A DNA stretch of 64,000 bases from Sphingomonas desiccabilis (GCF_004135605.1 NZ_SDPT01000002.1:186001-250000); one strand, 5' to 3'; shown: positions 15,566 to 25,089, counted from the stretch's first letter. Notes: generated from the sequence alone by a model not told the origin. Numbers and translations are program-made.

Positions 15566-16300
15566 TCAGAAGGGCATCCACTTCGATTTCTCGGTGAACT
15601 TCATATAGCCGATGTTGGCGCCGAGCCGCCAACCCACGCCGAGCCGCACCGGGATCAGCACCACGTCCCCGCGGCGCAGGTAGCTCGCCGAGAAACCGCC
15701 GACGAAATAGGCGCGCCCCTCCGCCTGGGGGAAGCGATTGTAGAGTTCCTGCGAATCGTAGAGGTTGTAGACCAGCACGAAGACCTTGGTCGCATCTCCG
15801 CCCACGTCGAACCCGACCGACGGGCCCGTCCAGTAGACCGGCCGCTGCCCCTCCACGCGGTGGCTCATCACGCCGGAGCCGTAGCGTAGCCCCACGACGA
15901 ATGCGCCGGCCGCCTCGCGGCCCGCGATATAGGCGTTGGGTTCGCCCTGATCCTTGAGGATGTTCTCGAGGATACCGGCGAGTCCTTCCGCGCCCTTGCC
16001 GAACACACCTTCGGCGGCGTCGATCAGATCGTCGCGCTTGTAGGTGTCCGCCGATGCCATGGTGGCGCCGGGAGCGGCGGGAGCCGGAGCAGGGGCCGAC
16101 TGCGGCTGCTGGGTCGAATAGTCGGCCTGCGGCGCGACGGCGGGGTCCGGCTCGGCGGCGGGCGCGGCTTGTTGCGTCCGGGGCGCCGAATCGAGGTCGC
16201 TGTCGATCGCCTCATTGGGATCGACGGTGCGCATCTGCGCGGCCGCGGGCGTGGCGACCGCCACCGCAACGCTTCCCAGCATCAGCCAAAACCTACGCAT
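15566..16300 (-). CDS. eipA: EipA / DUF1134 envelope integrity protein
   Basis: A 244-residue periplasmic protein. A signal peptide (about 1-22, ending TPAAAQ) is followed by a low-complexity Pro/Ala/Gln-rich segment (about 25-85) and the DUF1134 domain (about 90-244) with GLRYGSGVMSHRVEGQRPVYWTGPS, VGGDATKVFVLVYNL, FVGGFSASYLRRGDVVLIPVRLGVGWRLGANIGY. In Brucella and Caulobacter EipA supports cell-envelope integrity and division. It is monocistronic and convergent with pyrC. The domain is complete; the disordered linker is longer than in Brucella. Confidence 0.92.
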   Translation of the reverse strand: MRRFWLMLGSVAVAVATPAAAQMRTVDPNEAIDSDLDSAPRTQQAAPAAEPDPAVAPQADYSTQQPQSAPAPAPAAPGATMASADTYKRDDLIDAAEGVFGKGAEGLAGILENILKDQGEPNAYIAGREAAGAFVVGLRYGSGVMSHRVEGQRPVYWTGPSVGFDVGGDATKVFVLVYNLYDSQELYNRFPQAEGRAYFVGGFSASYLRRGDVVLIPVRLGVGWRLGANIGYMKFTEKSKWMPF

Positions 16301-16465
16301 GCCACTCCCCCGGAGAATTCAGTTCCATGTTCTATCCGCGCCTGCCGCTTTCACTGCAATGAATGGCGCGACGACCCGAGTCCTACACGCGCTCGAAAAG
16401 CGATGCGACCCCAGTTGATCCCCGCCCGCATGCTGGCTATAGCCGCGCCCTCAAGGCCGGTTCCC

Positions 16466-16558
16466 GGAGACGTGGGTGAGTGGCTGAAACCAGCGGTTTG
16501 CTAAACCGCCGTACCGGGATTACTGGTACCGAGGGTTCGAATCCCTCCGTCTCCGCCA
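16466..16558 (+). tRNA. tRNA-Ser(GCT)
   Basis: Acceptor arm GGAGACG/CGTCTCC (16466-16472 and 16548-16554), a D-arm with GGTGAGTGGCTGAAACC, an anticodon stem GCGGT/ACCGC around TTGCTAA giving anticodon GCT (serine AGC/AGT codons), the long variable arm of a type II tRNA, a T-arm with GGTTCGAATCC, discriminator G and an encoded CCA at 16556-16558. Confidence 0.97.
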
Positions 16559-17110
16559 GAACTCTTTGATTTCACGATATTTTTGTGGAATCGGGGAGTC
16601 TCTGCCCACTTCCATGCCCACTTTGATTATGGCTTTCGGCGAACGCACGCGAACTCCCGGAGCGGAAGCCTGCTAATCGAGATCGTAGCCGTTCGGCCTC
16701 GCGGGTGGCGCGGGCGCACTCATCGAAGCCATCCTTTCTCGATCGATTGAGAGGTCGAACTTAGCCACCGGGGCGCTCGCTTCTACTCACCGCCAGCGAG
16801 CGACAGCTGTCGAAAAAGGCCAGGAGTCCAGAGTTCACGGACGACTTAGCTGCGGGAAGGGCGACCGTCGGCTACCAACGCGGTCGCCGGGTGATCAGAT
16901 GTTGAAGCGGCAGCCCGCTTAGATTGAGCGTTCAGCCACAAAGACCCAGTTGCGGACGTTCGAACCGCCATCTTCGGCTCTCATCATTCATCGCTCTTCG
17001 GCGAAAGATGCGCCCCTCAACGACGGTGACAAATCGCGCCCTTTATCGGCAGGCAGGTCATAGATCGGCAGTCGCGGACAGCTATCGCTCCTTCAGACCA
17101 CAAGACTGGA
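16559..17110. other. Gene-poor stretch after tRNA-Ser, no gene recognised
   Basis: I see no convincing coding region in these 552 bases. Base composition is visibly lower in GC than the flanking genes, and short frames lack family features. A partial hairpin (GATTTCAC...GTGGAATC, 7 of 8 pairs) sits just after the tRNA. The position next to a tRNA would suit an old integration site, but no integrase remnant or repeat of the tRNA end was seen. Confidence 0.5.
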
Positions 17111-17869
17111 TCAATGCGCGCTGTTCCTCTGCCGAACCTGCACCGACATGCCGCCGCCGCGTCTTACCTCAAACCCACCCGCTTGCTCGATCAGCGTCGT
17201 CAGCTTGGCGCAGCCATATGTGCGGGGATCGAACTCTGGGTCCATCGCGAGAAGCCGCGACCCGAGGCCTCCGAGATGAACCCAGCCCTCCTCATCCTCA
17301 AGTTGCGCGATCGCGCGTCGGACCATAGCCGTCGCCTGCGCGGGCGAGCGCGGTGCGGGTGGCGGCGTCGCAGCGGCCCCAATCACAATCTTCTGGCCCG
17401 GAACTGGTGCGGGAGGCCCAGACCGAGGGAGCAGGTTCTCTGTCAAGACAAAGCGCTTGCAGGCCTGTCGAAAGCTCTTGGGGGTCTTGGCCTCGCCGAA
17501 GCCGAACACGTCGAGACCCTGCTCGCGGATACGCGCAGCGAGACGTGTGAAGTCACTGTCCGACGAAACCAGGCAGAATCCTGCAAATCGACCGCTGTGC
17601 AGCAGGTCCATCGCGTCGATCACCAGCGCGATGTCGGAGCCATTCTTGCCCGCGGTCAGCGCGAAGTTTTGCTGCGGGATGATTGCGTGGTCAGCGAGGA
17701 TCTGTGCCCAACCCTTGAGCCGCTCCTCCGAGAAGTCGCCGTAGATGCGGCGCACACTGGCTTCACCGAAGGTTGCGATCTCTTCAAAGAGGCGCTGCGC
17801 GATACGGGGCGATATGTTCTCGGCATCAATCAGAACGGCGAGGCGGGGAAGAGGGGCGGCGCGTGACAT
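17111..17869 (-). CDS. NYN-domain (LabA/PIN-like) protein with C-terminal LOTUS/OST-HTH domain
   Basis: A 252-residue protein with an N-terminal NYN nuclease-like domain (about 10-145): acidic motifs LIDAENIS, NGSDIALVIDAMDLL and VSSDSDFTRLA match the conserved aspartates of the PIN/NYN fold, which cleaves or binds RNA. A Pro/Ala linker leads to a C-terminal OST-HTH/LOTUS domain (about 172-250; LEDEEGWVHLGGLGSRL, GCAKLTTLIEQAGGFEVR), a G-quadruplex/RNA-binding module. It stands alone in gene-poor DNA downstream of the tRNA. Such proteins are widespread but poorly characterised in bacteria; an RNA-turnover role is likely. Start ATG 17869. Confidence 0.88.
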   Translation of the reverse strand: MSRAAPLPRLAVLIDAENISPRIAQRLFEEIATFGEASVRRIYGDFSEERLKGWAQILADHAIIPQQNFALTAGKNGSDIALVIDAMDLLHSGRFAGFCLVSSDSDFTRLAARIREQGLDVFGFGEAKTPKSFRQACKRFVLTENLLPRSGPPAPVPGQKIVIGAAATPPPAPRSPAQATAMVRRAIAQLEDEEGWVHLGGLGSRLLAMDPEFDPRTYGCAKLTTLIEQAGGFEVRRGGGMSVQVRQRNSAH

Positions 17870-18337
17870 GGTATATACCTACCGGCCAAGTCCTTGACGT
17901 CGCTCTAATGGGTTCTGATGCGAGCAGCTTGGCCCTGCGCTTGATACGCGGCGGCTGGCAGTTTTCCGCAGTAGCGAACGTTCGCTGGAGGATTTGACGA
18001 TGATCGAAGTTCGCCGATGGCCGCCACGGCTACAAGGGACCCAGGAGCTGCCATGGAATCATCGGCGAACTGAACGACTGGAATTGGGCCGCTTGCGGAC
18101 AGGCGCCTTTCAGGCGCTTGACGCAGAAAAGCTGTCAGTCTCAGCCGATCACAGCCCAAGGCAGCTTACGACCCAATTTACGCCGTTCCCGTCGCGCAGC
18201 ACGATGCCTGTAAGCTGCCGTCAATTCAATCGGGCACCGCTCTTCAGAGAGACGCCCGAGGCTGTGAGAAGACCGGCCACTTCGCCCGTTATCCGTCTAG
18301 CAAGGGATCATTTGCCGGAAGGGCGCGAGCAGGCCGA
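17870..18337. other. Intergenic stretch without recognisable gene
   Basis: 468 bases between the NYN gene and a LysR gene. No frame shows a conserved domain, and I see no tRNA-like or strong hairpin structure. It presumably contains the NYN promoter (reading leftwards) and the 3' end of the LysR transcript. Confidence 0.5.
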
Positions 18338-19225
18338 TCATGTCACCACGCCATGCCGACCCAGGTGATCGAGGAACACCCGAACCCGCTCCGGTAGGGT
18401 TTCGGACCGGCCGATATACACGGCGTGGAACGCTTCCGTCGCCAGCGGAAGCGCATCCGGCAGCAACCGGACCAACCGCCCCTCGGCAAGGTCGGCGCGG
18501 ATCGTAAAGGCGGCAAGCCGCGCCGGCGCAACGCCTGCCAGCGCAAGCTGACGGATCCCTTCGCCGTCGCTCACGCGGACGCGCTCCGGCTCCTGTCGCG
18601 CCGGACGAAGCCATGCTCCCTCCGCGCGGGGGTAGGCGAAGCCCAATCGGTCGTGGTCGGCGAGGTTCTCGACCGTCTTCGGCAGCCCGTGGCGTTCCAC
18701 CCAGTGGGGCGACGCTGCCACGATCAGCTCGGTCGCGCCAAGGGAGCGCGCGACCAGCCCGGAGTCCTCCAGCGGTCCTGCACGAATGGCGACGTCGGTC
18801 CGATCCGCGACGAGATCCGCCAGCGCATCGGACTGGACGATATCTAGCGAAATCTGCGGATAGCGGGCGAGGAAGTCCGCGAGCGTCGGCGCCAAAATAT
18901 GCGTGATGTACGAAGCACTGCTGTTGACCCGTATCCGGCCGACCGGCGCCCGGCTGCCACCCGCTTCCCGCTCGGCCGCTTCGATGTCCGCGAGGATCGC
19001 CTGGGCACGCGCGTGGAATGCCTCGCCTTCCGGCGTCAGTGCCAGGCGCCGCGTCGATCGCCGAAACAGCCGCGTGCCGAGCCGGGCCTCCAGCCGCGAC
19101 ACCAGCTTGCTGACCGCCGACGGCGAGAGCCCCAGTGCGCGCGCCGCACCGGAGAAATCCCCCGTTTCCACCACGCGGACAAACACCGTCATTTCTCCGG
19201 CACGGTTCGGCTCCTTCGCCACCAT
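18338..19225 (-). CDS. LysR-family transcriptional regulator
   Basis: A 295-residue LysR regulator. The N-terminal winged helix-turn-helix (about 10-70) reads MTVFVRVVETGDFSGAARALGLSPSAVSKLVSRLEARLGTRLF, and the effector domain starts with GRIRVNSSASYITHILAP. It belongs to the large DNA-binding group that often controls an adjacent divergent gene. Here it is divergent from the MFS-hydrolase-SDR unit starting at 19301 (75 bases between), which is the obvious target. The effector is unknown. Confidence 0.92.
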   Translation of the reverse strand: MVAKEPNRAGEMTVFVRVVETGDFSGAARALGLSPSAVSKLVSRLEARLGTRLFRRSTRRLALTPEGEAFHARAQAILADIEAAEREAGGSRAPVGRIRVNSSASYITHILAPTLADFLARYPQISLDIVQSDALADLVADRTDVAIRAGPLEDSGLVARSLGATELIVAASPHWVERHGLPKTVENLADHDRLGFAYPRAEGAWLRPARQEPERVRVSDGEGIRQLALAGVAPARLAAFTIRADLAEGRLVRLLPDALPLATEAFHAVYIGRSETLPERVRVFLDHLGRHGVVT

Positions 19226-19300
19226 CTGTTACTCCGCGGCATAGATCGTATTCCGCGTGAAGATCTAATTCATCGCATCGGCATCGGCCATATCGTTGCG

Positions 19301-20482
19301 ATGACAACACGTACCTCGTCCCTCCCGGTCGCGCTGCTGGCGCTGACTGCGGGTGCCTTTGGCATCGGCGTCACCGAATTCGTCATCATGGGCCTGCTAA
19401 TCGATATCGGGCGCGCCCTTGGCGTTTCGACGAGCGCGGCTGGCCTGCTCATCTCCGGCTATGCGCTGGGGGTAGTAGTGGGTGCGCCGATCCTGACGGT
19501 CGCCACGGCCCGGTGGCCACGCAAGACCGTGCTGATGGCGCTGATGGCGATCTTCATCGCCGGCAACGCTGCCTGCGCGTTGGCGCCCACCTATGGCCTG
19601 TTGATGATCGCCCGGGTGGTGACCGCCTTCGCGCACGGCACCTTCTTCGGGGTCGGCTCGGTGGTCGCGACACGGCTGGTGCCGCCCGAACGCCGGGCGT
19701 CAGCGATTGCGATCCTGTTCACCGGCCTCACTGTCGCCAACATCCTCGGCGTCCCGGCCGGGACATGGCTGGGGCAGCAGGCCGGCTGGCGCGCGACCTT
19801 CTGGGCGGTGGCCGCGATCGGGCTGGTCGCGCTCACCGTGATCGCCAGGGCCGTGCCGGCCGACGGCGCCGCGCCCGAGCCGAGTGACTGGCGAGGCGAC
19901 CTGCGCGTCCTGGCGCGTCGACCGGTGCTGCTCGGGCTGACGACAACGGTGCTCGGTTATGCGGGCGTGTTCGCCGTATTCACCTATATTGCGCCGCTGC
20001 TGACCGAGCGTGCAGGGTTCAGCGCATCTGCCCTTTCGCCGATCCTGCTGCTGTTCGGGGGTGGGCTGGTGCTCGGCAACATCGCCGGTGGCCGCGTTGC
20101 CGATCGCCGGCTGATGCCGGCGGTGTTCGGAAGCCTGGCGCTGCTGCTCGCGGTGCTGGTGGCGATGGGCACGCTGCTGACCAGCCAGGCCGGCGCGCTG
20201 ATCGGCGTCGCCGCGCTCGGCTTCGCCGCCTTCGCAACCGTCGCCCCGCTGCAGCTCTGGGTCATGTCGAACGCCAAGGGGGCCGGCGAGAGCCTCGCCT
20301 CGAGCTTCAACATCGCTGCGTTCAACCTCGGCAACGCGATCGGCGCCTGGGCTGGCGGCGCTGCACTCGGAAGTCTCGGCCTCGGCGCGGTTACGTGGAC
20401 TGCGGCCGTCTTCCCCGCCGCAGCGCTGACCGTCGCGCTCGTGGCAACCCGTTCCACTCAACGCAAGGAAGCGTTCGCATGA
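19301..20482 (+). CDS. MFS efflux transporter (AraJ/NepI-like)
   Basis: A 393-residue major facilitator with about 12 hydrophobic helices. The opening SLPVALLALTAGAFGIGVTEFVIMGLL with the motif ITEFVIMGLLP-like sequence is typical of the DHA1 arabinose/nucleoside efflux group. Motif A-like GPILTVATARWPRKTVL and motif C-like GLTVANILGVPAGTWLGQQAGWR are present. ATG 19301 is preferred to the long upstream extension, which overlaps the divergent LysR gene. Its TGA overlaps the ATG of the following SGNH hydrolase, so the two are coupled. Substrate unknown. Confidence 0.9.
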   Translation: MTTRTSSLPVALLALTAGAFGIGVTEFVIMGLLIDIGRALGVSTSAAGLLISGYALGVVVGAPILTVATARWPRKTVLMALMAIFIAGNAACALAPTYGLLMIARVVTAFAHGTFFGVGSVVATRLVPPERRASAIAILFTGLTVANILGVPAGTWLGQQAGWRATFWAVAAIGLVALTVIARAVPADGAAPEPSDWRGDLRVLARRPVLLGLTTTVLGYAGVFAVFTYIAPLLTERAGFSASALSPILLLFGGGLVLGNIAGGRVADRRLMPAVFGSLALLLAVLVAMGTLLTSQAGALIGVAALGFAAFATVAPLQLWVMSNAKGAGESLASSFNIAAFNLGNAIGAWAGGAALGSLGLGAVTWTAAVFPAAALTVALVATRSTQRKEAFA

Positions 20483-21708
20483 AGACTGCCACCATGATCG
20501 CCGGTGTCGCCGGGGCTCTGCTGTCGCACGGCGCGCAGGCGAGTGTCGTTCCGGCCTGGACGGCGAGCCAACAGCCAAGCTGGGGCGACTACTTCCTATT
20601 TCCGACCAACATTCCGGCCTCGCTGGAGAAGCGGACGCTGCGGCAGGTCGTACGGCTCGCGATCGGCGGGCGCGATGTCCGGATCGTCCTGGCAAATAGC
20701 TACGGGTCCAAGCCCATCGTCATCGCAGGCGCTCGCTTCGCCTCTTCCGCAGGCGAGGTGCGCACTGTGCCGGGTAGTGAGCGCGCCGTGACGTTCGGGG
20801 GCAAGGCCGTGGCGGTGATCGCACCGGGTGCGACCGTCGTGAGCGATCCGCTCCCGCTCGCCGTAGCCGCGGGGCAGGACGTCGCCGTCTCGCTCTATTT
20901 CGCGCATGCGCCGGTGATCGAGAGCTTCCATTGGGACGGCAAGCGCACGGGCTATGTGCTGGAGGGCAATGCGCTGGGCACCCCAACGCCAAAGGTTGCG
21001 ACAACGACCACTGCGCGCCTGTTGCTCGCCGGCGTGTTGGTCGATGCGCCGGAAGCAAAGGGCACCGTCGTCGTCATGGGCGATTCGATCACCGATGGTG
21101 CGGGCGCCACCCTGGAGGCGGAAACCCGCTGGCCGGACTATCTTGCCGCGCGTGCGGCGCCCCGCGGTATCGCCGTGGTCAATGCGGGCATTTCGGGTGC
21201 CCGCCTGCTGTCGGACGGCATGGGGCGCAACGCGCTTGCACGGCTCGACCGCGACGTGCTGGCACAGCCGGGCGTTCGGACGCTCATCCTCCTGCTCGGC
21301 ATCAACGACATCGCCTGGCCGGGGACGCCATTCGATCCGCACGCCCCCATGCCGACACTCGATGCACTGACGGCCGGCTACCGCGCCGTGGTCGCCCGCG
21401 CTCATGCAAGCGGCGTGCGCGTGATCGGGGCCACGTTGCCGCCCTTCGCCGACGCACTGCCCGGTACACCGATGGCCGCGACCTACTACAGCCCGGCGAA
21501 AGACGCGCTCCGCAATCGGGTGAACGCGTGGATCCGGACGTCGGGCACGTTCGACGCGGTGGTCGATCTTGAGCGGGTCCTCGCTAACCCTGCGGCACCC
21601 GCCCATCTCGTCCGGGCGTTCGACAGCGGAGATCACCTGCACCCCGGCGACGCTGGCAACAAGGCGATGGCCGACGCCCTCGACCTCGACACCCTGATCG
21701 GAGACTGA
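20479..21708 (+). CDS. Secreted SGNH/GDSL-type hydrolase
   Basis: A 409-residue esterase/lipase-like enzyme. A signal peptide (about 1-22, LLSHGAQAS) precedes an N-terminal beta-sandwich (about 23-185) and an SGNH domain with block I VVMGDSITDGAGA (nucleophile Ser), block II Gly in NAGISGARLL, block III LLGINDIAW and block V DHLHPGDAGN (catalytic Asp-x-x-His). This two-part architecture matches the rhamnogalacturonan-acetylesterase-like branch that often acts on acylated sugars. It is coupled to the MFS gene and five bases upstream of an SDR gene. Substrate unknown. Confidence 0.92.
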   Translation: MKTATMIAGVAGALLSHGAQASVVPAWTASQQPSWGDYFLFPTNIPASLEKRTLRQVVRLAIGGRDVRIVLANSYGSKPIVIAGARFASSAGEVRTVPGSERAVTFGGKAVAVIAPGATVVSDPLPLAVAAGQDVAVSLYFAHAPVIESFHWDGKRTGYVLEGNALGTPTPKVATTTTARLLLAGVLVDAPEAKGTVVVMGDSITDGAGATLEAETRWPDYLAARAAPRGIAVVNAGISGARLLSDGMGRNALARLDRDVLAQPGVRTLILLLGINDIAWPGTPFDPHAPMPTLDALTAGYRAVVARAHASGVRVIGATLPPFADALPGTPMAATYYSPAKDALRNRVNAWIRTSGTFDAVVDLERVLANPAAPAHLVRAFDSGDHLHPGDAGNKAMADALDLDTLIGD

Positions 21709-21712
21709 CCCC

Positions 21713-22489
21713 ATGCACATCGACCTCACCGGCAAGAGCGCCCTCGTTACCGGCTCCACGGAGGGGATCGGCCTCGCCGTCGCCAGGGGATTGGCGGAGG
21801 CCGGTGCCGCCGTGATCGTGAACGGCCGCACCGCTGCGAAGGTGGGGGCCGCTGCCGCGTCCCTGGGCAGCAACGTCCGCGGCGTAGCGGCCGACCTGGG
21901 CACGCCCGAAGGGCATGCCGCCCTCGTCGATGCCGTTCGGGCGGCGGACATCGTGGTCAGCAACCTCGGCATCTTCCAGCCGGCCGACTTTTTCGACACC
22001 GACGACGCGACCTGGGACCGGCACTGGCAGATCAACGTCATGGCGGGCGTCCGGCTCGCACGCGCCTATCTGCCGGCAATGGAGGCGAACGGCTGGGGCC
22101 GCTTCCTGCTGCTGAGCTCGGAATCCGCCTTCAACATCCCGGTCGAGATGATCCACTATGGCGTCAGCAAGACCGCCGACGTGGCGCTCGCCCGCGGGCT
22201 CGCCAAGCGGATGGCGGGCACTGGCGTCACCGTGAACTCGGTGCTGCCGGGCCCGACGCTGTCCGAAGGAGTGGAAGCGATGCTGGAGGAGGAGCGCGCG
22301 CGCAGCGGCTGGCCGATCGCCGAGGTGGCCGCGGACTTCGTCACCACCCACCGGCCCAGCTCGATCCTCCGCCGCGCCGCGACCGTCGAGGAAGTCGCCA
22401 GCATGATCGTCTACCTCGCCTCACCGCAAGCCTCGGCCACAACGGGTGCGGCGATCCGCGTCGATGGCGGCGTCATGGAGACGCTGTAA
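21713..22489 (+). CDS. SDR-family oxidoreductase
   Basis: A 258-residue short-chain dehydrogenase/reductase. The NAD(P)-binding motif TGSTEGIGLAVARGL, the NNAG-equivalent VSNLGIF, the catalytic Ser region LLLSSESAFNIP and the YxxxK pair in HYGVSKTAD are present, as is a normal C-terminus (TTGAAIRVDGGVMETL). It is the last gene of the MFS-SGNH-SDR unit, starting four bases after the previous stop. It resembles sugar or alcohol dehydrogenases of the Gly/Thr-Gly type; substrate undetermined. Confidence 0.92.
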   Translation: MHIDLTGKSALVTGSTEGIGLAVARGLAEAGAAVIVNGRTAAKVGAAAASLGSNVRGVAADLGTPEGHAALVDAVRAADIVVSNLGIFQPADFFDTDDATWDRHWQINVMAGVRLARAYLPAMEANGWGRFLLLSSESAFNIPVEMIHYGVSKTADVALARGLAKRMAGTGVTVNSVLPGPTLSEGVEAMLEEERARSGWPIAEVAADFVTTHRPSSILRRAATVEEVASMIVYLASPQASATTGAAIRVDGGVMETL

Positions 22490-22748
22490 CTTCGGAGTCC
22501 GTCTCTGCATGGACAGGGCCGCAAGCTGACTTTGGAGGGGCCATCTGAACAAAGGATGGGTCGTTCCGCCGCCCGGCGGCTCACAATGCAGTTCCCGACG
22601 TTAAGCCGGACGCAGCGCTCTCCCGAAATCGGCCGTTTGTTTATCTCGCTCCCGGAGGAGACTGTTGGGCAGCGATCGGGATCGAAGCGGATAGCTGTCG
22701 CTCAGGCCACCCGTTAGCCCGAAGTCGACCCCGCTTTGGGAAGGCCCG

Positions 22749-23734
22749 TCACCTCCAATGCGCTTTGACAAACCGGGACACCTCGGCTGCCAGCTCGCGG
22801 TCTTCCGGTGTGTTCCCCTGCAACCCTCCGTGCGGCATAGCCTCGAAAACATGCAGTTCGGCATCCACGCTCACTCGGCGCAAGGCGCGGTGCATCCGCA
22901 CCGCGTTGACAGGAAAAGGTCACGCGTGCCTGATTGCAGGAAGGTCGGCGGGAAGCCGGCAAGGTTTCCGAACAACGGCGACAGGTAGGGGTGCGACAGG
23001 TCAGCCCCGCCGGCGTACAGTTCGTTGTTCCGCATCAGCGAGCCGGGCAGCACGACGTCGACCAGCTGGTTGACCTGAAAGCTGTCGCCGGACTCCGTCA
23101 GATCGACTTCGGGGGAGAGCAGGACCAGCCCTGCGGGTAGAGGAAGACCTTCGTCCCTCGCGCGCAGGAGCATCGCAGCTGCCAGATTGCCGCCTGCCGA
23201 TCGGCCGCCGAGGACGATGCGCGAGGGCGCGTGGCGTTCCAGTGCATAGCGATACGCGGCTAGCGCATCGTCCAGCGCCGCAGGATAAGGATGCTCGGGC
23301 GGCATCCTGTAATCGACGCCGTAGCAGACCGCCCCGTGCTGATCCGCCTGCATCCGAGCCTGTGCGCGACAAGCCTCTCCGCCGCCGAACACGAATGCGC
23401 CACCATGGAAGTCCAGATAAGCGCAGTCCGGCTCGGCCATGGTCTCGGGTGTGGCGACGTGAATGGTGGCGTTGCCGATTCGGATGGTCTCCACGCCTGC
23501 TCGCAGCGTGCCGGCAAGTTGCGCCACTGCCTGCGCATAGTGTCCGTCCGCGGCCGCCTTGATCTTCATCCAGCCTGCATGATCATCGGGCAAGGGTATG
23601 GTGTAGAGCGCGTTTAGCGGAACGCCGTCGTCGTTCACCAGCCGTGCAAGGCTGGCGCGTGCCTCTGCGCTGATGGACGGCGGAAAGGGGATCAGGCGGC
23701 TTCGAACCGCGACGCCACTTTTACTATCGCCCAT
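22749..23734 (-). pseudogene. HSL/family IV alpha/beta-hydrolase, frameshifted near 3' end
   Basis: An acetyl-esterase-like enzyme. The first frame from ATG 23734 (MGDSKSGVAV) shows FHGGAFVFGGG (oxyanion hole), GGRSAGGNLAAAML (nucleophile Ser) and QSGTRDLFLS (catalytic Asp), then stops early at 22871. The missing tail is encoded in another frame from about 22906 down to TGA 22749-22751: AVRMHRALRRV, ELHVFEAMPHGG with the catalytic His, then EVSRFVKAHW. One missing base at about 22907-22909 explains the break. The product as read lacks its catalytic His. It is last in the long minus-strand run and could be a true mutation or a sequencing error. Confidence 0.85.
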
Positions 23735-23804
23735 ATCGCTCCCGTGTCCTTCGTTGTTGCCGCGAAACCGAGGTTCAGCCGAGGTCGCGTTTGCGCGCGG
23801 TGCG

Positions 23805-25088
23805 TTAATCCGAAGCTTCCTGTCCAAGCAGCAACCGCATCGAACGGAAATCGAACGTGTAGCTGCCCTTCACCGTCAGGCCCGACTGACCAAGGTTGCC
23901 GAGGATCGGGGCCGCCTTGTCTCCTTCCAGCGCGATGGTCACGTCCTGCTCGATCACTGTTGCCGCGCCCGCCTTGACGATCAGTTGCGGCTCGACCGCC
24001 ACCTCGCCTTCGAAGCTGCCGCCCAAGCCCAGGGACGTGTCCCGCTTCCTCGGCGAAAGGTGGGCGCGACCGACAAGCCGGTCAGCATAGCTCGCGTAGA
24101 GCGTGGTTCGGTTCGCCCCTGTGTCGATGCTCAGCAGACCTCTGCGGCCGGCGATCTCCATCTCAGCCACAGGCGTCCACTGGTTCATGTACAGCGTCGC
24201 CCCCGACCGCAGCCAAGGCGCGCTCCGATCAATCGCGAGAGTGCCGTCGGGATCGATCCGGAACCGTCCGAGCTGCGCCAGCGCAGGGAAGCCGAGTATC
24301 GCCTCGATCTGGTAGTCGCCTCGTGGAGACCGGATGTACAGGGCCGCATCCGGTACAATGAGAGCGACCAGGTTCTGGAGTAGGACTCCGCCAATCGGGA
24401 GCGTGTCGATCGCGGCGATCCGCGTCGGAACCGAATGGCCGGTCGATCCGGCCACCTGGTAGCCGGCGTTGCGAACCGTGAGCTTCATGCGTTGTGCAGC
24501 GCCTTCGGAAACCACGGAATAATTCGCGCCTGTATCGATCATCCACGGCAGCGTGACACCGCGCACCGTTAGATCGACATTCCGTGTGCCCAGCACATTG
24601 AGGTAGCTGCGCACCGTTGCGGTCCGGCTACCCGTCGCCTTTGGCCTGGGCAGATCGCGCAACACCGCGGCCGTTCCCAGTTCGGCGCGCAGGTCGGCGA
24701 GCTTGCGCGGGTCCTTGTGGTCAGCATGCGCGCCGAGCCAGCGCGCAATCAGCCGATATTGCTTCGTGTACTCACCGCGACGGCGATAGGTGTCGAGAAG
24801 CGTGTCGAACGCTTCAACCGCCCGAGGAGAATTGGTTCGCTCCAGCGCCGCCAGGCACGGCCGGAGCAATCTCGCCGCCGTACCCAGCCGGTTCTCGCGG
24901 TTGGCGATCATGCCCTCCACCGCGCAGCGATCGGCGCCTTGGGACATCGTCTGGACAAGGGCACGCGCCTCGGCCATGTCCCACCGCGCAAGAGCGACAT
25001 CGACGGGCAGCGCGGCTGCCGGCGGCGGGAACGCGGTAAGGGTAGTCAAGGCTGCAACCGCGAGCGCCAGAAAAGTACGCGACGACAT
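23805..25088 (-). CDS. Secreted protein with two retropepsin-like aspartyl protease domains
   Basis: A 427-residue exported protein. A signal peptide (about 1-27, PPPAAALP) precedes a helical repeat-like region (about 30-150) and two aspartyl-protease half-domains, each with the catalytic D-T-G triad: PWMIDTGANYSVVSE in the first and LLSIDTGANRTTLYA in the second. Each is followed by the hydrophobic ILGFPAL/ILGNLG psi-loop element seen in retropepsin-like proteases. The tandem in one chain could make an intramolecular dimer like pepsin. It starts one base after the esterase gene stops, in the same run. Substrate unknown; it acts in the periplasm or outside. Confidence 0.88.
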   Translation of the reverse strand: MSSRTFLALAVAALTTLTAFPPPAAALPVDVALARWDMAEARALVQTMSQGADRCAVEGMIANRENRLGTAARLLRPCLAALERTNSPRAVEAFDTLLDTYRRRGEYTKQYRLIARWLGAHADHKDPRKLADLRAELGTAAVLRDLPRPKATGSRTATVRSYLNVLGTRNVDLTVRGVTLPWMIDTGANYSVVSEGAAQRMKLTVRNAGYQVAGSTGHSVPTRIAAIDTLPIGGVLLQNLVALIVPDAALYIRSPRGDYQIEAILGFPALAQLGRFRIDPDGTLAIDRSAPWLRSGATLYMNQWTPVAEMEIAGRRGLLSIDTGANRTTLYASYADRLVGRAHLSPRKRDTSLGLGGSFEGEVAVEPQLIVKAGAATVIEQDVTIALEGDKAAPILGNLGQSGLTVKGSYTFDFRSMRLLLGQEASD

Positions 25089-25089
25089 C

